Assembly: GCA_031259225.1 (NCBI GenBank)
Contig: JAIRLT010000218.1
Span: 1 to 9,774 of the forward strand
Source: Prevotellaceae bacterium
GTDB taxonomy: Bacteria; Bacteroidota; Bacteroidia; Bacteroidales; UBA932
Direction: 5' to 3'
DNA length: 9,774 bases
Shown here piece by piece: positions 1-5,204 of this stretch (positions are counted from its first letter, which is position 1; each line of letters opens with the position of its first letter). Below the pieces are notes generated by a model that searched no databases, was not told the origin of the DNA, and saw nothing but the letters and a program-made list of their open reading frames with translations. Position numbers and translations under genes: made by a program.

Positions 1-206
1 TTTCAACTTTCAACTATCCACTTTCAACTAAAAAAGCAGGGACTTTTCCAATTAAAGGGGAATAAACCACTGCGCTTGCCGCAGCTTTCAACTTTCAACT
101 ATCCACTTTCAACTAAAAAAGCAGGGACTTTTCCAATTAAAGGGGAATAAACCACTGCGCTTGCCGCAGCTTTCAACTTTCAACTCTCAGCTTTCAACTT
201 TCAACT
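1..206. repeat. 85-bp tandem duplication with TTTCAAC heptads, upstream of dnaX
   Basis: Bases 1-85 and 86-170 are two apparently identical head-to-tail copies of an 85-bp unit. A third, truncated and diverged copy (171-206) keeps only the heptad part. Each unit has a TTTCAAC/TATCCAC heptad section, an A-rich stretch and a short hairpin (CTGCG at 70-74 pairing with CGCAG at 80-84, loop CTTGC; repeated 85 bp later). The array may extend left beyond the window. It ends about 14 bp before the putative dnaX -7 box, so it occupies the upstream promoter region. No open reading frame of note is present. Copy identity is seen directly; any function is unknown. Confidence 0.93.
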
Positions 207-219
207 TAAAAAAAAGTAG

Positions 220-227
220 TATATTTG
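220..227 (+). promoter_or_regulatory. Putative dnaX promoter, TAnnTTTG -7 box
   Basis: TATATTTG matches the Bacteroidota -7 consensus TAnnTTTG exactly. It lies 23 bp before the dnaX ATG, leaving room for a short A-rich leader, and there is no Shine-Dalgarno sequence, as is usual in this phylum. No clear -33 TTTG is seen at the expected spacing; that region falls in the TTTCAAC heptads. The start site near 234 is inferred. Confidence 0.65.
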
Positions 228-250
228 TTCTACTAAAAAAGACTATTTAA

Positions 251-1951
251 ATGGAACAATTTATTGTATCAGCACGGAAATACCGCCCCGTAACTTTTGA
301 GTCGGTGGTGGGACAGGACGCCATAGCCACTACGCTGAAAAACGCTATCCGGCGGAAACAGCTGGCGCATGCTTATTTGTTTTGCGGACCGCGCGGCGTA
401 GGCAAAACAACGTGCGCACGTATCTTCGCAAAAACAATCAACTGCCTGCAGCCTGCCGCCGACCTCGAAGCCTGTGGCGTTTGCGAGTCATGCCAGTCGT
501 TTGCGGAAGGTCGCTCATACAGTATCCACGAGCTGGATGCGGCGTCCAACAATTCGGTGGACGACATCCGCACATTGACCGACCAGGTGCGCGTACCGCC
601 GCAAGTAGGGAAATACAGCGTATATATCATCGACGAAGTGCACATGTTGTCGTCAGCGGCATTCAACGCTTTCCTGAAAACACTGGAAGAACCGCCGGCG
701 CATGCTATTTTTATCTTGGCGACGACGGAAAAGCATAAAATCATACCGACCATTCTCTCCCGTTGCCAGATATACGATTTCAACCGCATCAGCATCGACC
801 ACATGGTCGGCTACCTGAAAAATATTGCGCAGAAAGAAGCCATTGCCGTCGAAGACGCCGCCCTCAATATCATCGCCCAGAAAGCCGACGGCGCCATGCG
901 CGACGCGCTTTCGCTCTTCGACCAGGCAGTCGTTTTTTGCGGTGATAATATCACCTACGACGCGATTATTAAAAACCTGCATGTCGTCGATTACAAATAT
1001 TATTTCTCGCTTACCGGCTACCTGCTGGAACACCGCTACACCGACGCCCTGCTGCTGTTCGACGAAGTGCTTTCCAAAGGTTTCGACGCCCTGCACTTTA
1101 TCGCCGGACTGAGCGAGCATTTCAGGAATTTACTGGTATGCAAAGATGCGGCTACGCTCCGGCTATTCGAGTCGGGCGAAGCTTTCAAGAAAGATTACCT
1201 CGAACAAACGGCGCAATGCCCGGCAGCATTTTTATTCGAAGCGCTCGCCATTGCCAATGCCTGCGAAATGGGCTACAAGAGCAGCGGACATCCGCGTCTG
1301 CATGTGGAACTTGCCCTGTTGCGCCTCTCAAATGCCGGCGCCGAAAAAAAAAATGACGAACCCGTAGCCGCCCCTGAGGAAACACCCCAAAAGAAAACGC
1401 CGGAAGACAAACCGGCGGAAATAAAAAATAATGAGCCGGACGCCGGCGCTAAAACACATATTAGCCTTCCGTCCACGCCGGCAGCGGTTCCGCCGGCGCC
1501 GCCCGCCCCCATTTCCATAAAACTGCCGCCCGATAACAAAACCGGAAAAGAAGAAAAAAACGAAACGGTTTTGCGTCATGAAGATTTCTCACAGGAACAG
1601 TTACTGGCGGCATGGGAAAAGCTTATTGCGCACAAAAAAGAAACATACCCGCGACTGGCTGCCGCCCTGGACTTGGATATTGCCAAGCCTGCCTTGCAGG
1701 AAAACCACCGGATCACCTGCTTCACGGCAAATGCACAACAAAAAGACTGGATGGAAACAAACATAAAACCCGAAATAATCGCTTTCCTGAACGCCGAATT
1801 ACAAAACGATGATATCACGCTGGAACTGCTTATTATACCGCACGATCAACAAGAAAACCTCCTATACACAAACGACCAAAAATTCAATTACCTCAGGAGT
1901 AATTACCCGGTCGTAGAACAACTCAAACAGGCATTACATCTGGAAAGCTAA
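251..1951 (+). CDS. dnaX: DNA polymerase III subunit gamma/tau
   Basis: This is the AAA+ clamp-loader ATPase that loads the beta sliding clamp and, in its long tau form, couples polymerase cores and the replicative helicase. The 566-aa product has a Walker A motif GPRGVGKT at residues 46-53, a zinc-binding cysteine set (C65, C75, C78, C81), Walker B with IIDEVH at 126-131, a sensor 1 LATTE at 156-160 and the SRC arginine-finger motif at 170-172. A collar domain runs to about residue 364. A Pro/Lys/Glu-rich linker (about 365-440) and a tau C-terminal domain (about 441-566) follow. The start is fixed by the typical MEQFIVSARKYRP N-terminus and the promoter box close upstream. A ten-A run at codons 365-368 may generate a gamma form. 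The stop runs directly into a repeat array. Family identity is certain. Confidence 0.98.
   Translation: MEQFIVSARKYRPVTFESVVGQDAIATTLKNAIRRKQLAHAYLFCGPRGVGKTTCARIFAKTINCLQPAADLEACGVCESCQSFAEGRSYSIHELDAASNNSVDDIRTLTDQVRVPPQVGKYSVYIIDEVHMLSSAAFNAFLKTLEEPPAHAIFILATTEKHKIIPTILSRCQIYDFNRISIDHMVGYLKNIAQKEAIAVEDAALNIIAQKADGAMRDALSLFDQAVVFCGDNITYDAIIKNLHVVDYKYYFSLTGYLLEHRYTDALLLFDEVLSKGFDALHFIAGLSEHFRNLLVCKDAATLRLFESGEAFKKDYLEQTAQCPAAFLFEALAIANACEMGYKSSGHPRLHVELALLRLSNAGAEKKNDEPVAAPEETPQKKTPEDKPAEIKNNEPDAGAKTHISLPSTPAAVPPAPPAPISIKLPPDNKTGKEEKNETVLRHEDFSQEQLLAAWEKLIAHKKETYPRLAAALDLDIAKPALQENHRITCFTANAQQKDWMETNIKPEIIAFLNAELQNDDITLELLIIPHDQQENLLYTNDQKFNYLRSNYPVVEQLKQALHLES
1344..1353 (+). promoter_or_regulatory. 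Poly-A slippery site inside dnaX
   Basis: Ten consecutive A residues lie at codons 365-368, exactly where the collar domain gives way to the linker. If one A is gained, or the ribosome slips -1, the reading becomes GAA AAA AAA AAA TGA and stops at 1354-1356, giving a 368-aa product. If one A is lost, the frame stops at TAG 1365-1367. Known dnaX genes use such runs for gamma production: -1 ribosomal frameshifting in E. coli and transcriptional slippage in Thermus thermophilus. No upstream Shine-Dalgarno-like element or strong downstream hairpin is evident, so transcriptional slippage would fit better. Use in this organism is inferred. Confidence 0.55.
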
Positions 1952-2056
1952 AGGTAGAAAGGGTAAAGGGTGAAGGGGTAAAGGGTAAAGGGTGAAAGGT
2001 GCTGGCGCCAGCCAATTAGAAATTAGAAATCAGAAATTAAAAATCAGAAATTAAAA
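1952..2056. repeat. Heptad arrays around a GC palindrome, dnaX-pepE gap
   Basis: The left half repeats variants of GGGTAAA/GGGTGAA (about 1958-1999). The centre is the perfect 12-bp palindrome GCTGGCGCCAGC (2001-2012). The right half repeats AATTAGA/AATCAGA/AATTAAA in 7-bp steps (2014-2054) and runs straight into the pepE ATG. The two arms are not complementary to each other. No promoter box is seen, so pepE may be read through from dnaX or use an unrecognised promoter. The same palindrome plus AATTAGA arrangement recurs near 6236-6285. Confidence 0.88.
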
Positions 2057-2770
2057 ATGAAACTACTTTTAATAAGCAACTCTACGAACGTCGGGGAAGG
2101 TTATTTGGAATACTGCCGGCAGAATATAACCGGCTTTTTGCAGGCGTCGAATGTAACAAAAATATTGTTCTTTCCGTTCGCTGCCGTCACGTTTTCCTAC
2201 GACGAATACCAACAACGGGTACAAAATAAACTGGCTTCTTCCGGCATCGAAGTAGACAGTATCCATCGCCACGCCGATGCACGGAAAGCGGTGGAAGAAG
2301 CGCAGGCAATAGTTGTCGGCGGCGGGAATACTTTTCACCTGTTAAAAAACATTCAGGCATTGGAATTGACAGGAACTATCCGCAGCCGCGTAACAAGCGG
2401 CATTCCCTACGCAGGCTGGAGCGCCGGCGCAAACCTCGCCTGCCCGACTATTTGCACCACCAACGATATGCCGATTGTGGAGCCGCAAAACTTTTCGGCA
2501 TTGCACTTAATCCCTTTTCAAATCAACCCGCACTACACCGACTTCTTCGACCCGAAGCACGGCGGCGAAACGCGCGAGCAACGCATAGCCGAATACCTTG
2601 CCGCCAACCCGGAAATGTATGTAGCGGGACTGCGCGAAGCGTCCATGCTGTATATAGAGGGAAAACAGTTGCGGCTGCATGGCGACCGGCAGTTACGGGT
2701 ATTCAAATACGGGCAGTCCCCAAAAGAATACCACGCCGGCGATGACCTGTCGTTTTTAATTAAGAATTAA
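2057..2770 (+). CDS. pepE: Dipeptidase E (peptidase family S51, Asp-X dipeptidase)
   Basis: Family members are cytoplasmic serine peptidases that hydrolyse dipeptides with N-terminal aspartate, salvaging amino acids from peptides. The 237-aa product has the usual length and begins MKLLLISNST. It carries the VVGGGNTFHLL block (86-96), the nucleophile elbow GWSAG with S122, D137 in TNDMPI, H159 in INPHY and E194 in GLREAS. S122, H159 and E194 correspond, with a constant +2 offset, to the Ser120-His157-Glu192 triad described for the Salmonella enzyme. There is no signal peptide. The ATG directly follows a heptad array, and the last codons (ATT AAG AAT TAA) already belong to the next array, so the gene is tightly bracketed by repeats. 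Cyanophycinase shares the family, but the length and motifs favour PepE. Confidence 0.95.
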   Translation: MKLLLISNSTNVGEGYLEYCRQNITGFLQASNVTKILFFPFAAVTFSYDEYQQRVQNKLASSGIEVDSIHRHADARKAVEEAQAIVVGGGNTFHLLKNIQALELTGTIRSRVTSGIPYAGWSAGANLACPTICTTNDMPIVEPQNFSALHLIPFQINPHYTDFFDPKHGGETREQRIAEYLAANPEMYVAGLREASMLYIEGKQLRLHGDRQLRVFKYGQSPKEYHAGDDLSFLIKN

Positions 2771-2835
2771 GAATTAGGAATTAAGAATTTGCTGGTGCGC
2801 CAGCCTAACTCTTAGTTCTTAACTCTTAGTTTTTA
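2761..2835. repeat. Long imperfect hairpin of heptads with GC core, after pepE
   Basis: AATTAAG-type heptads (about 2757-2790) are followed by GCTGGTGCGCCAGC (2791-2804) and then by TAACTCT/TAGTTCT heptads (2805-2834). The right arm is largely the reverse complement of the left arm, with about one mismatch or G-U pair per heptad. The transcript could therefore form a stem of about 30 bp topped by GCTGG/CCAGC with a UGCG loop. It begins within the last codons of pepE and may act as a 3'-end or termination structure, but it lacks the simple form of a classical terminator. Confidence 0.82.
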
Positions 2836-2858
2836 ACTCCTCATGCGCACCGAAAACA

Positions 2859-2895
2859 ATTTACAGATTTACGGGTTTACAGATTTACAGATTTA
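2859..2895. repeat. 8-bp tandem repeat ATTTACAG
   Basis: Four units (ATTTACAG, ATTTACGG, GTTTACAG, ATTTACAG) plus a partial ATTTA form a short array with 8-bp rather than 7-bp periodicity. It is followed by GGCTGACGC and six T. GGCTGACGC resembles one half of the nearby GC palindromes, but no pairing partner is adjacent, so no terminator is called. Confidence 0.85.
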
Positions 2896-2910
2896 GGCTG
2901 ACGCTTTTTT

Positions 2911-2979
2911 AGTGGAGAATGGAGAGTGGAGAATGGGCTGGTGCGCCAGCCATTTTCCACTTTCCACTTTCAACTCTCC
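2911..2979. repeat. Second heptad hairpin element with 16-nt GC core
   Basis: GTGGAGA/ATGGAGA heptads (2911-2935), the near-palindrome GGCTGGTGCGCCAGCC (2936-2951) and CCACTTT/CAACTCT-type heptads (to 2979) form an imperfect inverted repeat. Each left heptad pairs with a right heptad with one or two wobbles or mismatches. The design matches the element at 2761-2835, but the heptad sequence differs. It directly adjoins the inverted-repeat element that starts at 2980. Confidence 0.83.
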
Positions 2980-3115
2980 CGTCATTCCGACCGGAGTGCG
3001 CGAGGAACGAGCGCACGCAGTGGAGGAAACTGCTCCAAAACGCAAGGTGGCGCAAAGCAGCAAGTGCATAACGCAACAGTTTCCTCGACTCCGCTTCGCT
3101 CCGCTCGGAATGACG
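2980..3115. mobile_element. MITE-like inverted-repeat element, 136 bp
   Basis: The ends are perfect 11-bp inverted repeats, CGTCATTCCGA (2980-2990) and TCGGAATGACG (3105-3115). Internal matches extend the symmetry: GGAG-rich segments follow both ends, and GAGGAAACTG (3023-3032) pairs with CAGTTTCCTC (3077-3086). The middle (about 3033-3076) is unpaired and codes for nothing recognisable. Short open frames crossing it on both strands are artefacts of the repeat. Elements beginning GTCATTCCGA are common dispersed repeats in bacterial genomes. Whether this copy was moved by a transposase is inference; no target-site duplication was identified. Confidence 0.75.
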
Positions 3116-3163
3116 GCGCGGCAATTTCTTCATCCCCTAATCACATTTTAAAATAAAAATTAC

Positions 3164-3171
3164 TATCTTTG
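3164..3171 (+). promoter_or_regulatory. TAnnTTTG -7 promoter box before the hairpin RNA
   Basis: TATCTTTG fits the Bacteroidota -7 consensus perfectly and sits in an A/T-rich stretch. A weak TTTT at about 3145-3148 may stand in for the -33 TTTG. Transcription would start near 3177-3180. The next protein start is at 3524, about 345 bp away, so the promoter either serves a separate small RNA or gives the downstream operon a long structured leader. No other TAnnTTTG box was seen before 3524. Confidence 0.65.
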
Positions 3172-3177
3172 CACTGT

Positions 3178-3430
3178 TTAATCATTTAGAACAAAGAAAA
3201 ACATGATGAAATAGTAAGATAGACGTACGTTCCCGCAAAGGGGAGCAGACATATTAAGCGTTAGCTTGAAAACTTGCACTTTGAAATCTAGACAGTTTCA
3301 AATGCTACTAAGAATAAAGTTAGAACGCTCATGAGCAATCGTGGGCTTTATTCGGTTTATTTGGTAGCATAGGTAGTCTAGAACCTCAAAGTGCAAGTAA
3401 ACAAAGATTAAGTTCGCGATTTTTCTTTTT
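3178..3430 (+). ncRNA. Structured RNA with long hairpin (6S-like candidate or 5' leader)
   Basis: This gene-free stretch follows a promoter box and folds into an extended rod. Stems, from the base up, are: 3258-3260 with 3415-3417; 3263-3267 with 3410-3414 (one G-U pair); ACTTGCACTTTGA 3272-3284 with 3386-3398 (perfect, 13 bp); TCTAGAC 3287-3293 with 3376-3382; ATGCTACT 3302-3309 with 3363-3370 (one G-U pair); and AATAAAG 3313-3319 with 3346-3352. The tip contains the self-complementary GCTCATGAGC (3327-3336). Small asymmetric internal loops separate the stems. A T-rich tract (3420-3430) right after the basal stem could end the transcript. A small hairpin (TCCC 3231-3234 with GGGA 3241-3244) precedes the rod. 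The overall shape recalls 6S RNA or the Bacteroidales-1 motif, but I cannot confirm either. The alternative is a regulatory leader of the gene at 3524. Confidence 0.6.
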
Positions 3431-3523
3431 AAGGCATGACGCGCACCCGTGAACAAACAAAGAACAAAGTAAGGTTTAAACCATAAAAAAAACTAAATTA
3501 TTTATTTAAAAATTTTCAACATT

Positions 3524-4096
3524 ATGAAAACAAAACATTTTTTTATTGCCGCAATGGCAATCGTAGCAAGCGCAGCCATTACCGGTTGCAAGAGTACAAA
3601 ATCCGTACAAAGCGGTTCCAATGAAGTGTCCGTTCCGTTATCGGGCTCGGAATACCGGACGGATAAAGATTATTTCCGGGCGTCGCAGTCGGGTAAAAGC
3701 CCCGATTTGGCGACGGCGAAAAAGATTGCCCTGCAAAATGCAAAAACGGAACTGGCGGGCAACATCCAATCGCTGATGAAAGCGGTTACCGAGAACTACA
3801 CCAACCAACGGACGGTCGCCGACCAGCAGGAGTTTGAAAACAAATTTGAAGAAAACGCCCGCGCAGTGGTCAATCAAACATTGAACGACGTAAAGGTGAT
3901 TGGCGAAAAAGTGTTCAAGGAAAAGGACGGCAAATATACTTATTATATTGCCATTGAAATGAGCAAAGAGCCGGTAGTGAACAACGTCGCCGACCGCATC
4001 TCAAAAGACGCCAAATTGCAATTGGATTTCGACAAGCACCAATTCCAGAAAATCTTCAACGAAGAAATGGAAAAATTCGAAGCCCAACAGCAATAA
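3524..4096 (+). CDS. LPP20-type lipoprotein
   Basis: The 190-aa product has a lipoprotein signal peptide (residues 1-21, charged start MKTKH, hydrophobic core, lipobox ITGC with C22), so it should be lipid-anchored in the cell envelope. Residues about 48-150 resemble the LPP20 family: DYFRASQSG, then an Ala-rich helix (ATAKKIALQNAKTELAGNIQ) and a C-terminal strand pair (KVFKEKDGKYTYYIAIEMSKE). The tail (160-190) is charged and helical. LPP20-type proteins include the H. pylori antigen and the flagellar-associated FlgP; their biochemical role is poorly defined. The ATG has an A-rich leader and no Shine-Dalgarno sequence. It is the first gene of a probable operon with the genes at 4138 and 5205. 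The family call rests on pattern recognition. Confidence 0.82.
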   Translation: MKTKHFFIAAMAIVASAAITGCKSTKSVQSGSNEVSVPLSGSEYRTDKDYFRASQSGKSPDLATAKKIALQNAKTELAGNIQSLMKAVTENYTNQRTVADQQEFENKFEENARAVVNQTLNDVKVIGEKVFKEKDGKYTYYIAIEMSKEPVVNNVADRISKDAKLQLDFDKHQFQKIFNEEMEKFEAQQQ

Positions 4097-4137
4097 ACTG
4101 CTAAACACCGGTTGCCTTTTATAAAACTTATCGATGT

Positions 4138-5178
4138 ATGTACTGGAAAATTATTTTTACCTTATTACATATAGCGGCGGCTTGCACCGTGGCAAGGCAG
4201 GACGTTCCCGCTTGGGCAGATAGCAGGTACAGGGAACAAAATTTTCCCTCGTCCCTTTATTTTACAGGCTTTACTATGGGGAATGTGCGTTCCGGCGAAG
4301 ACTTGCCGGAACTTGCCGGGCGTTTGAAAAAAGAAGCGCAGGCGCTCCTGTCGGAAAGCATACGGGTAAAAATAGAAAGTGAAACACAGTTACACAGCCA
4401 AAGCAGCAGCGATAATACTACCGGAATTTTCCACACTGTTTTTACATCGGCGGTGCATAGCGCCGCCGATGCCGAAATAGTGAACTTGAAAACGGAAACC
4501 TATTTTGACAAGGCAAAAAAAACATTGTACGCTTTTGCCTATGCCAACAAGCGCGAATTGATAACCTACTATACCGCCACGGTGGCTGATGATATGCAAC
4601 AAATACAAGGCGCTGTAAAAACCGCCGGACTATTGGAAAGGCAACGCGAAAAAGCGAAAGCCCGCAAACAATACGAAAACGCCGCAAAGTTATTGGCAAA
4701 GGCGGCGAATGTGACGGATTTATTGCGGGCGTTGGGCGCACAGCCTTCCGGCAATGCGCTGCAAGCCTCCGGGCAGCAGGCATTACGCGAAGAAATTGCA
4801 CAGGCGTTAGCGCGGCTGGAGCTACTGGTGTACGTGAACGACCGCGAGGAACTTTTCGGGCAACCCTGCGCCATTGTCGCCAACAAACTGAAAGCAGCGC
4901 TGGCAACGCAGGGCTACCATTTTACCGAAGACCCTGCGCATGCCGAGTTCACCCTGAACCTGCACGCTACTACGCGGAAAATAGGCGACGCCGGCAGTAC
5001 GATTGTCTTTTGCTTTGCCGACGTGGAGGTAGAATGGATAGACAACTACGCACAAAAAAGCGTGTACAAAGAGGAGCTTTCGCACAAAGGCGGCTCTACT
5101 ACTTTTGAACGCGCCGGCAGGGAAGCTTTGGAAGAAGCGGCGGCGTTCATTGCAGAAAAATTAAAAATAATATACTAA
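4138..5178 (+). CDS. Exported protein with LPP20/FlgT-N-like N-terminus
   Basis: The 346-aa product begins with a hydrophobic export signal. AAAC at residues 13-16 could be a lipobox (C16); otherwise signal peptidase I would cut shortly afterwards. Residues about 22-150 (VPAWADSRY, SSLYFTGFTMG, an Ala/Leu-rich helix, then a KTLYAFAYANK strand) follow the layout of LPP20 or FlgT N-terminal domains. A long helical, probably coiled-coil segment follows (about 150-228). The C-terminal domain (about 228-346) has alternating strands and helices and resembles no family I can name. An ATG at 4134 is out of frame, so 4138 is the best start. The gap to the lipoprotein upstream is 41 bp and to the next gene 26 bp, suggesting co-transcription and a shared envelope role. 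Confidence 0.72.
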   Translation: MYWKIIFTLLHIAAACTVARQDVPAWADSRYREQNFPSSLYFTGFTMGNVRSGEDLPELAGRLKKEAQALLSESIRVKIESETQLHSQSSSDNTTGIFHTVFTSAVHSAADAEIVNLKTETYFDKAKKTLYAFAYANKRELITYYTATVADDMQQIQGAVKTAGLLERQREKAKARKQYENAAKLLAKAANVTDLLRALGAQPSGNALQASGQQALREEIAQALARLELLVYVNDREELFGQPCAIVANKLKAALATQGYHFTEDPAHAEFTLNLHATTRKIGDAGSTIVFCFADVEVEWIDNYAQKSVYKEELSHKGGSTTFERAGREALEEAAAFIAEKLKIIY

Positions 5179-5204
5179 CTTTTCAAACATTAATACATCA
5201 ACCT

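Noticed and set aside
1..206. CRISPR array
   Set aside because: The 85-bp copies are adjacent with no unique spacers, and no cas gene is present.
1554..1560. Second slippery heptamer A AAA AAC in dnaX
   Set aside because: A -1 slip here would stop at a TGA about 25 nt on, but the run has only seven A, lies within the disordered linker and shows no stimulating structure; the A10 run upstream is the better candidate.
2896..2910. Terminator formed by GGCTGACGC plus six T
   Set aside because: No adjacent complementary arm is available to form a stem before the T tract.
2909..3151. Overlapping open frames of 74-79 aa on both strands
   Set aside because: They translate the heptad hairpin and the inverted-repeat element; the RHSERSEAESRK-type peptide is a familiar artefact of such repeats, and frames on both strands exist because of the symmetry.
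3178..3430. tRNA, tmRNA, RNase P or SRP RNA
   Set aside because: No cloverleaf, no tmRNA ends, no RNase P core motifs and no SRP domain IV motif could be found.
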